Shown here one piece after another: positions 18,189-26,842 of a stretch of DNA of 64,000 nt. The stretch is from contig JACRLB010000020.1 in the NCBI GenBank assembly GCA_016235445.1, positions 18,896 to 82,895 on the forward strand. Direction: 5' to 3'. Source of the stretch: Chloroflexota bacterium (GTDB lineage: Bacteria > Chloroflexota > Anaerolineae > Anaerolineales > Villigracilaceae). A program made the position numbers and the translations under genes. Numbering within the stretch: the first letter of the stretch is position 1; every line of letters starts with the position of its first letter. The notes beneath the pieces are model-generated. The model worked only from the letters and a program-made list of their open reading frames with translations. It was not told the origin of the DNA and did no database searches.

Positions 18189-19655
18189 TTAGAACTTCCT
18201 CGTCCATTCTTTCGGCCAGCGTTCGACCACAACTTTTTTCTGCGTGAAAAACTCAACCGCATCCATGCCCTGCCCGTGCATGTCACCGAAGAATGAATCC
18301 TTCCAGCCACTGAACGGGAAGAATGCCATCGGCGCGGCGACACCGATATTGATGCCGATGTTGCCCGCATCAGCCTCATATCTAAATCTGCGCGCGGCAT
18401 TTCCACTGTTTGTGAACAGGCTGGCCTGGTTGCCATACTGCCCGCTATTTACCAACTGGATGGCTTCATCTATATTATTGACATGCATCAGACTTAATAC
18501 TGGCCCGAAGATTTCCGTCCTCGCAATCTCGCTTCCGACTTTAACATCAGAGAGGATCGTCGGTCTGACAAATGATCCACGCTCGTAGCCCTTCACCACC
18601 GTCCCGCGCCCATCCACAGGAACGCCAGCGCCCTCTTTCGCGCCGAGTCCGATCAACTGCTCCACTCTCTGCATACTGGCTGTGTTGATGACGGGACCCA
18701 TTTGAATCCCAGAGTCCATGCCGTAGCCGACGGTGCGGGATGCTGCGGCGTCGCAGATCAATTCGGTGAATTCGTTCTTTGACTCGGCAACTGTCACAGC
18801 GAGGGAAACTGCCAGACAGCGCTGACCAGCACACCCGAAGGCTGAATCGGCGATGATCTTCGTCGCCATTTCCATATCCGCATCAGGCAATATAATGACG
18901 GGGTTCTTCGCTCCGCCTTGCGCCTGCACACGTTTGCCATTCGCGGCGGCAGTCGAATAAATATATTTTGCTACATTGGTCGAGCCGACGAAAGTGATTG
19001 CGCGAATGGCGGGGTGCTCAAGAATGCCATCCACGGTTTCCTTCGCGCCGTTGACCATGTTGACCACGCCCTTCGGGAAACCGACTTGCTCGATGAGTTT
19101 GAAAATGAACTGCATGGTCATCGGCACTTTTTCGGAAGGCTTGACGATGTAAGTGTTACCCGCCGCGAGCGCGTAGGGCAGATACCAAAATGGAATCATG
19201 CCGGGGAAATTGAACGGCGCGATGGTGGCGCAAACGCCCACAGGCTGACGGATCATGATCTCGTCGATGCCGGGCGCAATGTCTTCCACAAATTCGCCCT
19301 TGCTCAAATGCGGCATCCCGCACGCAACTTCGACATTTTCGTAAGCACGAACCATTTCGGCTTTGGCTTCTTCAAATGTTTTTCCAGCTTCATCCGTGAT
19401 GAGCCTGGCAATCGCATCGCCATTCTCGCGCATGAGATTGCGGAGTTTGAATAAATATTGCACGCGGTCATTGACGGGCACACGCCGCCACGAAACATAC
19501 GCCTCGCTCGCCGCCTTCGCCGCCGCTTCCACATCCGCCTTCGTGCCAAGCGGAGTGCGCGCGATCATCTCACCCGTTGCAGGGTTGATGACATCAAAAT
19601 ATTCTTTTACTGTGGGTTTTACCCATTCGCCATTTATGTAGTTTAAGATTTCCAT
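18189..19655 (-). CDS. mmsA: CoA-acylating methylmalonate/malonate-semialdehyde dehydrogenase
   Basis: 488 residues, aldehyde dehydrogenase superfamily. It has the MMSDH hallmarks: catalytic Cys280 in [22 protein letters not shown] near 146-157, and [15 protein letters not shown] where hydrolytic ALDHs carry ELGGK. It converts methylmalonate or malonate semialdehyde with CoA and NAD into propionyl-CoA or acetyl-CoA plus CO2. Start at 19655 chosen for the GGAGAAACCT site; the longer frame runs into the spacer repeat. The next gene upstream is an omega-aminotransferase, which suggests beta-alanine (or 3-aminoisobutyrate) to acetyl-CoA (or propionyl-CoA). A myo-inositol role (IolA) is an alternative, but no iol genes are near. 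Confidence 0.9.
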   Translation of the reverse strand: MEILNYINGEWVKPTVKEYFDVINPATGEMIARTPLGTKADVEAAAKAASEAYVSWRRVPVNDRVQYLFKLRNLMRENGDAIARLITDEAGKTFEEAKAEMVRAYENVEVACGMPHLSKGEFVEDIAPGIDEIMIRQPVGVCATIAPFNFPGMIPFWYLPYALAAGNTYIVKPSEKVPMTMQFIFKLIEQVGFPKGVVNMVNGAKETVDGILEHPAIRAITFVGSTNVAKYIYSTAAANGKRVQAQGGAKNPVIILPDADMEMATKIIADSAFGCAGQRCLAVSLAVTVAESKNEFTELICDAAASRTVGYGMDSGIQMGPVINTASMQRVEQLIGLGAKEGAGVPVDGRGTVVKGYERGSFVRPTILSDVKVGSEIARTEIFGPVLSLMHVNNIDEAIQLVNSGQYGNQASLFTNSGNAARRFRYEADAGNIGINIGVAAPMAFFPFSGWKDSFFGDMHGQGMDAVEFFTQKKVVVERWPKEWTRKF

Positions 19656-19662
19656 AGGTTTC

Positions 19663-19716
19663 TCCGTATTGGTAATTGGTAAATAGTAATTACCCGTTAC
19701 CAATTACTATTTACAT
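19663..19716. repeat. Dispersed spacer repeat (AATTGGTAATTGG family), copy 3
   Basis: GGTAATTGGTAAATAGTAATT against ACCAATTACTATTTAC forms a near-perfect hairpin. It reaches the last codons of the aminotransferase at 19711, so the repeat abuts or overlaps a gene end. Confidence 0.55.
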
Positions 19717-21018
19717 CACCTGCTTATCCATCAACTCCGCCAACCCCTCGTCAATGAGGTTCAAGCCTTCGTCAAGCTGTTCTTTTGTGATGACCAGCGG
19801 CGGAACGATAAATAAAATATTTTTGAAATTGAAAACGTACACGCCGTTGGCAACGAGGAAGTTTTTTAGCGCAGTTAAATCCATTGGCTCTTTGGTTTCG
19901 CGGTTCTTCACCAACTCGATGGCGGTAAACAACCCAATATAGCGGACATCGCCAACAGAGGGATGTTTCTTCTTCAACTCCTCAAGCCGCTCGCCGAGAT
20001 ATTTTCCAACCGTCTTCGCGTTCTCGAAAATTTTCTCTTCTTCATAGACTTCGATTGTCGCCAATGCGGTGGCGCAAGCCAGGGCATGACCGTTATAAGT
20101 CAGCCCAGCGGACAGCATGTGACTTTCAAAAAATTTTGCAATATGCTCGCGGACAATGACCGCGCCAAGCGGGACGTAGCCCGACGTGATGCCCTTTGCT
20201 GTGGTGATGATGTCGGGCGTCACGTTCCAGTTATCCACGGCAAACCATTCGCCTGTGCGCCCCCAGCCTGACATGACCTCATCCGAGATCAACAGGATGC
20301 CATACTTGTCGCAAATCTCGCGCATACGCGGCCAATATTCATCGGGCGGGATGATGAGTCCGTTCGTGCCTGTCACCCCTTCGAGGATGATCGCCGCGAT
20401 CTGGTCTGGACCCTCGTGCTCGATCACCTCTTCCACATGGCTGATGCACTCGCGATGACAGGTATCCTTCGTCCAGCCGAACGGACAGCGGTAGCAATAC
20501 GGGTCAAGAAAATGGACAACGCCTGAAATGGCAGGCTCGGCGGCGAGACGGCGGTAATCGCCAGTCAACGCAATTGCGCCGTGCGTCGCGCCGTGATACG
20601 AACGATAGCGAGCCAAAATTTTATGTCGCCCTGTGAACTGGCGCGCGATCTTGATGGCGTTCTCGTTCGCTTCCGCGCCGCCCAGCGCAAAAAATGTTTT
20701 CTTCAAATCACCAGATGTGATTTCGGCGAGCTTCTTGCCCAACAATCCGCGCGGCTCGGTTGCCATGCCCGGCGACACAAAAGCCAGCACAGCGGCCTGA
20801 TCTTGAATGGCTTTCACCACTTTGGGGTGTTGATGCCCGACATTTTCATTCACCAATTGAGAAGCGAAATCAAGGTAGCGTTTTCCATCCGCATCCCAAA
20901 AATAAACGCCCTCGGCTTTGGTGACAGGAATCGGGTTTACCTGTCCCTGATTCGACCAGGAGAAAAAAGTATATTCTTTATTGAGGTCAACGATTTCTTT
21001 GGATGTGAGTTTGGTCAT
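19711..21018 (-). CDS. Class III aminotransferase, beta-alanine/taurine:pyruvate-like
   Basis: 435 residues from the Met at 21018, preceded by GGAGAAACCC. The longer frame to 21087 runs through spacer repeat. PLP lysine K275 (TTAKGITSGYVPLGA), D246 in ISDEVMSGWGRTGEW, phosphate site LGGAEANENAIKIAR. The DPYCYRCPFGW block near 172-182 with later Cys is common in the omega-amino-acid:pyruvate subgroup. Expected substrates are beta-alanine, taurine or similar omega-amines with pyruvate as acceptor. Being immediately upstream of the semialdehyde dehydrogenase favours beta-alanine to malonate semialdehyde. Specificity is inferred, not read from the sequence. Confidence 0.87.
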   Translation of the reverse strand: MTKLTSKEIVDLNKEYTFFSWSNQGQVNPIPVTKAEGVYFWDADGKRYLDFASQLVNENVGHQHPKVVKAIQDQAAVLAFVSPGMATEPRGLLGKKLAEITSGDLKKTFFALGGAEANENAIKIARQFTGRHKILARYRSYHGATHGAIALTGDYRRLAAEPAISGVVHFLDPYCYRCPFGWTKDTCHRECISHVEEVIEHEGPDQIAAIILEGVTGTNGLIIPPDEYWPRMREICDKYGILLISDEVMSGWGRTGEWFAVDNWNVTPDIITTAKGITSGYVPLGAVIVREHIAKFFESHMLSAGLTYNGHALACATALATIEVYEEEKIFENAKTVGKYLGERLEELKKKHPSVGDVRYIGLFTAIELVKNRETKEPMDLTALKNFLVANGVYVFNFKNILFIVPPLVITKEQLDEGLNLIDEGLAELMDKQVM

Positions 21019-21031
21019 GGGTTTCTCCGTG

Positions 21032-21120
21032 TGCAAATACGTAAACATGTAGACACGTAGACAAGGAAACAGGTACACAAGTCGCAAACTTGCTTACCTG
21101 TCTACCTGTTTACTTTTTTA
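21032..21120. repeat. Dispersed spacer repeat (GTAGACA/GTTTACC family), copy 2
   Basis: Runs of CGTAAACATGTAGACACGTA and the complementary TTACCTGTCTACCTGTTTAC. Same family as 6680-6775 and 36527-36602. The right arm overlaps the last codons of the gene ending at 21110. Confidence 0.5.
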
Positions 21121-22408
21121 CCTCTTTAACAACTTCCGCGTACACATTCAATGTTTCGTCAATATCCGCGTCGCTGTGTTCGTAGCACAGGAACCACGGT
21201 TCGCGGGCATCGTGATCGGGCATGACACCTTTTTCAACAGCCTTCTCGACAAGGGCGATATATAAATTATGGTCGCTGTTCGCCCAGTCACGTTGACAGG
21301 TGACAGAGTGGATATTCAACGAGAACGAGAACATGGCCGGGTAGCCTGTGAATACGGCAGGAATATCGTTCTCTTCAAAGATTTCCTTCAATCCGTCCAT
21401 GAGGCGTTGTCCGCGTTTTTCGATTGTTTTCAAAATGGGTTTGGATTTCAACAAACTCAATGTGGCATACGCGCCTGCAATGCCGGGCTTGTTGTTCGTG
21501 TACGTCCCGCCTTGCGCCACTCCATGCCCAATGATGGACATGATCTCTCGCTTGCCGCCGAAAGCCGCCACAGGGTAGCCATTGCCCAAAGCTTTTGCAT
21601 ACGTGACCAGGTCAGGGTTGAGGCGGTAGTATTCCTGTGCGCCGCCGTTCGCAATGCGGAAGCCCGTCTTCACTTCATCCAAAATAAAGACACAGCCATA
21701 TTCTTCCGTCTTCTGGCGGATGAGTTGCAGGAAACCATCCTGTGGATTGATCGCCGCGCAATTCCCCTGGCATGGTTCTGTTATGACTGCGGCAATTTGC
21801 TCCCCGTAAGATTTCATCACGCGTTCGAAGCCTTCAAAGTCATTGAACGGAAGCGTGATGATGAACTCGCGCATGGATTTGGGAATGCCGGAAGATGCGG
21901 GCACAGGGATGGGACTGCGACGATTGCCATACGTTTCGACAGGCGCGTAGGTTGACCACAAGGCATGGTCGTGCATCCCGTGATAATTGCCTTCAAATTT
22001 CAAAATAATATCGCGGCCTGTGTAGGCACGCGCCACGCGGATGGCGTGCATGGTGGCCTCGGTACCAGAACAAGCCATGCGCACCATGTCAATAGCGGGA
22101 GACATTTCAACGATCATCTCGGCCACGGCTACTTCAAGTTCACCCGTCATGGCAAAGAGGACGCCTTTTTGAATTTCTTCGATTACTTTTTGATCTACTT
22201 CATCATGGGCGTGGCCTAAAATAATAGGCCCGAAGGCCATGCGATAGTCGATATATTTTTTACCGTCCACATCCCATAAATAGCCGCCCTTTGCCTTCTC
22301 CACATAAGGGGTAATTCCATCCCCCCAGAAACGAAAATTGGAATTCACTCCCAGCGGAAGCACCTTTTGCGCGCGCTGTTGTAACGATTGAGTTTTCGAA
22401 CCAAACAT
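21110..22408 (-). CDS. Class III aminotransferase, glutamate-1-semialdehyde aminotransferase-like (2)
   Basis: 432 residues with the HemL-type layout: LPLGVNSNFRFWG at the N-terminus, CSGTEATMHAIRVARAYTGR near 113-132, NYHGMHDHAL, D244 in FILDEVKTGFR and PLP lysine K272 in TYAKALGNGYPVAA. Enzymes of this group act on 2,3-diamino or beta-amino acids as well as glutamate semialdehyde. No haem pathway genes accompany it, so a catabolic role with the Lrp regulator just upstream is more likely. AAGGAG lies before the ATG, only 18 bases after the regulator's stop, so the two are one operon. Confidence 0.87.
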   Translation of the reverse strand: MFGSKTQSLQQRAQKVLPLGVNSNFRFWGDGITPYVEKAKGGYLWDVDGKKYIDYRMAFGPIILGHAHDEVDQKVIEEIQKGVLFAMTGELEVAVAEMIVEMSPAIDMVRMACSGTEATMHAIRVARAYTGRDIILKFEGNYHGMHDHALWSTYAPVETYGNRRSPIPVPASSGIPKSMREFIITLPFNDFEGFERVMKSYGEQIAAVITEPCQGNCAAINPQDGFLQLIRQKTEEYGCVFILDEVKTGFRIANGGAQEYYRLNPDLVTYAKALGNGYPVAAFGGKREIMSIIGHGVAQGGTYTNNKPGIAGAYATLSLLKSKPILKTIEKRGQRLMDGLKEIFEENDIPAVFTGYPAMFSFSLNIHSVTCQRDWANSDHNLYIALVEKAVEKGVMPDHDAREPWFLCYEHSDADIDETLNVYAEVVKEVKK

Positions 22409-22426
22409 ACACTCTCCTTGGATGGA

Positions 22427-22933
22427 TTATTTGGGTGTTGCCACTGATTCGTTCTCTGACAATTCATTTGCAATTCGTTCGGGCACTCTCCACTGGTAAA
22501 CATCTTTGAGAATGATCGGTACGATGGAGGTTGTGGTCTTGCGCACCCCTGGCACTTTGCGAACCACTTCCGTGACAAAGTAATAGATTTCGGAAGTGTC
22601 CTTTGCAACCACCTGAATACTGATGTCATTCTGTCCGATGCCGCAGGCTACGTACGTCACATTTTCGAAAGAAGCCATTTTTTTGGCGACTTCCAAAACA
22701 GCATCGGCCTCCACCTCAAGCCAGATATCGGCTTTGATCTTGTAGCCCAGCGCCTCAGGGTTGACCACCGCGCTGATCTGAATGACGCCCTCTTCGATCA
22801 TTCGATCCACACGATAACGAACGGCGCGCTCGGAAATATCCGCCATACGGCGGGACATCTCCGAAGCGGACATACGCCCATCTTCAAGGAGTAAATTGAC
22901 GATTTTTATGTCTGTTTTGTCGAATTCATACAT
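22427..22933 (-). CDS. Lrp/AsnC family transcriptional regulator (2)
   Basis: 168 residues: winged helix-turn-helix (TDIKIVNLLLEDGRMSASEM, recognition helix near ISERAVRYRVDRMI) and a C-terminal ligand domain (DIWLEVEADAVLEVAKKMAS, YVACGIGQNDISIQVVAKD). First gene of the minus-strand run leading into the aminotransferases, dehydrogenase and possibly potABCD, so it is the likely local regulator of the island. It is clearly different in sequence from the Lrp at 11879. The extended tail after about 155 is unusual but short. Confidence 0.93.
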   Translation of the reverse strand: MYEFDKTDIKIVNLLLEDGRMSASEMSRRMADISERAVRYRVDRMIEEGVIQISAVVNPEALGYKIKADIWLEVEADAVLEVAKKMASFENVTYVACGIGQNDISIQVVAKDTSEIYYFVTEVVRKVPGVRKTTTSIVPIILKDVYQWRVPERIANELSENESVATPK

Positions 22934-23016
22934 ATTGTTTCCGCTTCTTTTCCGAAAGTGACACGCGGAATATACCTTATGGCGTTTTAATCGTCAAGGG
23001 AGGCGGATAAATGGAA

Positions 23017-23041
23017 AAACCGCCCAACAGGGCGGCGGTTT
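23017..23041 (-). terminator. Terminator after the large membrane protein gene
   Basis: AAACCGCC (23017-23024) pairs with GGCGGTTT (23034-23041); on the minus strand a run of five T follows. It lies 20 bases beyond the stop at 23061 and before the Lrp operon. Confidence 0.7.
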
Positions 23042-23060
23042 CAATTCTTCCATCATATTC

Positions 23061-25025
23061 TTAGTACGTCAATTTATACAAACTGAATCGTTGATCTCTA
23101 AAAATAAAATCCACCTGTTCCGGGTATCGATCCATCAACTCAATTACCCATCCCACCTCCCCTTTGAGGAGCAGGTAGCCCACGCGGTTTTCCTTTAGGC
23201 GGGCCAGGCGGACTTCCGCAGGAATATCTTCCCCAACGATGGATTTCCATAACTGGGTTTGCGGGCCACCTGTCTCGACGCGAAACACAAGAGGGATATA
23301 GTTCAGCGTCAGGCTTGGGATGATTGAATGTGTAACCGCATCAGGCCCGCCGACGATAATTGGGTTGCCGGCTGCGTTGAGTTGATTCATCTTCCGGGCA
23401 GCGCTGACATAGTTGTTGTAAAAACCGACCACATCCTGGTTGCTTTTTTCCACGTTGCCCAGAGTCCATTCACGAACGTACAATACAGCGGCAATGAGCA
23501 GGACATACGCTGAAAAATAAGCAAGCTGGGGCAGGCATTTATTTATTTTTTCCAATGGCCTGATTTTTTGAACAATATCAAGGCCAGCCCAAAGCAGGAA
23601 AGCAAACGCCATTCCGAACGGAGTTAGCCATGTCAAACGCCATAGTTGAAAGGGCGTGGTAAACATGCCAACGATCCAGCCAGTGTATGGGAGCATGGAC
23701 ACTCCCAAAACAAGAAATGACGCGAGGACATATCGGGCGCTATTGTGCTTCCAGAAGAAAAACAGGCTGACAATCGCCGCCAGCGCTCCGATCTCGTAGG
23801 GCAGTCCAACGGTCAAATAGCGGGAGATGCCGTAATAGTTCGTCCCTTCGATGTAGTCGATGCGGCGAATGCCGAGGCGCGCCAGTTCATCGTTTGCGAT
23901 CACATCGTCCATGGAGAAGCTGAGGGTTTGGGAATATTCTCCGCCGAAAAAGCGGAATGAGTACGGAAGGAGAACTACCACCGCAAGAATTCCAATTAAT
24001 TGGAAAAATTTCCAACGCAATTCCTTTTTGAAAAGAGAGGGCAGTCCGTACGCGCCAGCAATCATGCAGGCCATCCCAAACTGAACAGGGTGAGTAAATA
24101 CCATTCCCATCGCTGTGACCCAGATGATAAAGAGTTTACGGTTTGTTGGGTTTTGAAAATATTCGACTACAAGAATTATCAACACCAGTGAGATGACAAA
24201 GGCGGCTGTAACTTTGTCTTCTGTTAATTTCTGGAAGAAAAGGTATCCGGGCTGGTTGTTGCGCGTCAGGCGCATGAGACTAAAGCCCTGCGCAAGGACA
24301 GCCGCCCCTGCCACCACACGCGGCAGGCCAAGAGTCTGGGCGAGGGTGAAAACTGCCAGAAAAGAGAACCCAGCCAGGAGCGGGGGAAGAAGCGTTCCTG
24401 TTATGAATAAACCATCCACGCCGCTGAGTCCGGATATCATGGCTTCCACAAGCGGCCAGTAGGCAAGCCAAAAACGGGGAATCTCCAGGCGGCTCAACGA
24501 ATCTGGAAAGTCAAAAGTCAAAGCGGGCGCATGTTGGAAGTAATACAACAAGGCGCTGTATGTAAACGCATCGTCGTGGATGAGCGGCGGGCTGGCCAGG
24601 GCCGAAAAATACACCGCCCCGCCAGCAGAGATCAAAAGCAAAAGCGATTCCCACCATGTTGTTTTTTCAAACTGCCATGTGACCCGCAAAGGGCGGAACC
24701 ACAAAGCAGTGACCATGACTGCGCCCCACAGCGCAAAGACCCAGCGGATGAATAAAAAGTTTAGCTGGAAAAAACGCGCGATCACGCCAAGCAGGCCTGT
24801 GACAAAAACAACGGTCACAAACCCGCCCAGCAGGGTGCGCGCCGAAACCTGCTCTTCGCCCGTCCACACTAAAAAGGCGGCCATGCCTGGAATCAGATAC
24901 ACAAGCATACCCAGCGCAAAGCGGAGAAGATCGAGGCCTTCCAGCCAGCGCTGCCACGGAAAAATGGAAAGAAACAACCAGAAGAGTAGTGAAAATACAA
25001 ATGGGAATTTGCGATTTTTTATCAT
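23061..25025 (-). CDS. Large polytopic membrane protein (GT-C-like), function unknown
   Basis: About 654 residues with some 13-15 hydrophobic segments and a soluble C-terminal part (from about 545). The first large external loop after the fifth or sixth segment contains PPLIHDDAFTYSALLYYFQH; an acidic pair at this place is typical of GT-C glycosyltransferases that use lipid-linked sugars. Next to a GT2 polyprenyl-phosphate sugar transferase and a flippase-like protein across the divergent gap, a role in surface glycan or glycolipid synthesis is reasonable. Start 25025 is chosen (GGAAAA before it); an alternative Met lies at 25052. Confidence 0.7.
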   Translation of the reverse strand: MIKNRKFPFVFSLLFWLFLSIFPWQRWLEGLDLLRFALGMLVYLIPGMAAFLVWTGEEQVSARTLLGGFVTVVFVTGLLGVIARFFQLNFLFIRWVFALWGAVMVTALWFRPLRVTWQFEKTTWWESLLLLISAGGAVYFSALASPPLIHDDAFTYSALLYYFQHAPALTFDFPDSLSRLEIPRFWLAYWPLVEAMISGLSGVDGLFITGTLLPPLLAGFSFLAVFTLAQTLGLPRVVAGAAVLAQGFSLMRLTRNNQPGYLFFQKLTEDKVTAAFVISLVLIILVVEYFQNPTNRKLFIIWVTAMGMVFTHPVQFGMACMIAGAYGLPSLFKKELRWKFFQLIGILAVVVLLPYSFRFFGGEYSQTLSFSMDDVIANDELARLGIRRIDYIEGTNYYGISRYLTVGLPYEIGALAAIVSLFFFWKHNSARYVLASFLVLGVSMLPYTGWIVGMFTTPFQLWRLTWLTPFGMAFAFLLWAGLDIVQKIRPLEKINKCLPQLAYFSAYVLLIAAVLYVREWTLGNVEKSNQDVVGFYNNYVSAARKMNQLNAAGNPIIVGGPDAVTHSIIPSLTLNYIPLVFRVETGGPQTQLWKSIVGEDIPAEVRLARLKENRVGYLLLKGEVGWVIELMDRYPEQVDFIFRDQRFSLYKLTY

Positions 25026-25109
25026 TATTTTTCCAGAAACAGGGATAGCCAATTATACTTGTTTCGATTATTATCGCCCCGCGATTGATACGTTTTATGG
25101 AGCCATTAA

Positions 25110-26030
25110 ATGCCTGAAAGAAAAAAGAAAACGCCGCACATTTCCGTCATCATTCCCGCCTACAATGAAGGCGCGGGAATCGGCGAAGTGATACCAAAAA
25201 TTCGAGAGGTGGTTGCCGCGCTGGATAAAAACCACGAGATCATCGTGATCGACGACGGCTCAAAGGACGATACCGCAGAGTACGCCAAAAAAGCGGGAGT
25301 GCGTGTCATTCAGCACCCGTACAATATCGGGAACGGCGCGGCGATAAAGACTGGCATCCGCCATGCGCGCGGAAAAATCCTCGTCACCATGGACGGGGAC
25401 GGACAGCATAATCCGCAGGATATTCCTGCGCTGGTGAATCGCATTGGGCCATACGACATGATCGTGGGAAGCCGCACCAGCGCCTCAGACACGGAAGCGC
25501 ACCGCGACCTTGCCAACATGGTCTTCAACTCGCTGGCTTCGTATGTGTCTGGGCGAAAGATCGAAGATCTAACATCGGGCTTCCGCGCCGTGAAAACCCA
25601 TGTTGCGCGGCAATTCATGTATCTCTTTCCCAACAAATTTTCGTATCCATCCACCATTACCCTGTCGGTTGTTCGCGCAGGATTTCGCCTCGGGTATGAA
25701 CCCATCCGTTTTGCGCGCCGCGCGAAAAATTCAAAGAGCAAGATCAAACCCCTGCAAGATGGGTTCCGTTTTCTCATGATCATCTTGAAAATTGCCGTGT
25801 TCTTCGCGCCGCTCAAAATTTTTGCGCCCCTGAGCCTGTTCATCTTTTTACTTGGCGTGGGATACGGCCTGTTCCGAATTTTCATTTTCCAGGCCCCCTA
25901 CGGACAGACCTCCGCCCTGCTCATCTCCACCGCGGTATTGACCTTCCTCGTCGGCCTGGTCTCCGAGCAGATCGCCCAACTGCGATTTGACCGCAGTGAA
26001 TCCAACTCTCCCATCGAAGAAGACGAATGA
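25110..26030 (+). CDS. Glycosyltransferase family 2 (dolichyl/undecaprenyl-phosphate sugar transferase-like)
   Basis: 306 residues. GT-A domain with SVIIPAYNEGAGIGEV, IIVIDDGSKDDTA and the metal/sugar-binding DGDGQHNPQD, QNIGNG-type NIGNGAAIKTGIRHARG, then two C-terminal membrane helices (about 225-290). This is the DPM1/ArnC-like architecture that loads a sugar on a polyprenyl phosphate at the cytoplasmic membrane face. The stop overlaps the next ATG by 4 bases. First gene of a three-gene plus-strand operon with a sulfotransferase and a flippase-like protein. Confidence 0.9.
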   Translation: MPERKKKTPHISVIIPAYNEGAGIGEVIPKIREVVAALDKNHEIIVIDDGSKDDTAEYAKKAGVRVIQHPYNIGNGAAIKTGIRHARGKILVTMDGDGQHNPQDIPALVNRIGPYDMIVGSRTSASDTEAHRDLANMVFNSLASYVSGRKIEDLTSGFRAVKTHVARQFMYLFPNKFSYPSTITLSVVRAGFRLGYEPIRFARRAKNSKSKIKPLQDGFRFLMIILKIAVFFAPLKIFAPLSLFIFLLGVGYGLFRIFIFQAPYGQTSALLISTAVLTFLVGLVSEQIAQLRFDRSESNSPIEEDE

Positions 26031-26842
26031 AGGATACCCGGCCGATTCTGATCGTTTCCACAGGACGGACAGGTACCATCTTTCTCTCGCGCCTCTTTGC
26101 GGACCTGTACCCTGATTCGGCTTCCTATCACGAGCGCGGCCCTTCGAGAGTTATCCAGATTCTGACCAATTTGCATTTCGCGCATCTCTTCCCCAAAAGC
26201 GGACTCAAAGCCTCATGGAAAATGTTGAAGGGAAACGAGATCAAAACCTGCAAGGCAAAATTCCACATCGATGCAAACAATTTTCTCTACGGGCTGGCCT
26301 CGCTTGCGCCAGAGCTATATCCGAACCTGAGAGTTCTCCATATCGTGCGCGACCCGCGCGCGTATGTTACATCGCAATTAAATTTCTCTCACCAAAAAAG
26401 AACCAGTTTCATCGGCAATTATCTCGTCCCGTTCTGGCAACCGAATCCATTTCTGGTGGGCGAAATTCCACTCCGCAGGGCTTTTGGTTTTACCCGCTTT
26501 GAAAAATACTGCTGGGTGTGGAGCTTTAAAAACCGCGTCATGGCGAAGCTGGAGAATTCGACCACGCCTTATCTGCGAGTCCGCTTCGAGGATTTATTCG
26601 CCGCTAATCACGAGGAGATATTTGCCAAGATCACAGATTTCATCGGCCTCCCACGCGCCATGGACATCCACCGGCGATTCGATATACCCGCCAACACATC
26701 CAAGCCAACCTTCTTCCCCGAATGGCAGGACTGGACGCCGAAACAAGCCGCGCAACTGCAATCCCTGTGCGGCGGACAGATGGACATCTACGGATATGGC
26801 GGCGAGGCCGAATGGCTGAAGAAAATCGAACAAGCCCAATGA
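26027..26842 (+). CDS. Sulfotransferase family protein
   Basis: 271 residues. The 5'-phosphosulfate-binding loop STGRTGT lies at 11-17 and the 3'-phosphate motif region HIVRDPRAYVTSQLNFS near 107. The rest follows the PAPS-dependent sulfotransferase fold, with a typical C-terminal YGYGGEAEWL. It would add sulfate to a carbohydrate or lipid head group. Coupled by 4-base overlaps to both neighbours, so the product is probably a sulfated surface glycan or glycolipid. The acceptor is unknown. Confidence 0.85.
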   Translation: MKDTRPILIVSTGRTGTIFLSRLFADLYPDSASYHERGPSRVIQILTNLHFAHLFPKSGLKASWKMLKGNEIKTCKAKFHIDANNFLYGLASLAPELYPNLRVLHIVRDPRAYVTSQLNFSHQKRTSFIGNYLVPFWQPNPFLVGEIPLRRAFGFTRFEKYCWVWSFKNRVMAKLENSTTPYLRVRFEDLFAANHEEIFAKITDFIGLPRAMDIHRRFDIPANTSKPTFFPEWQDWTPKQAAQLQSLCGGQMDIYGYGGEAEWLKKIEQAQ

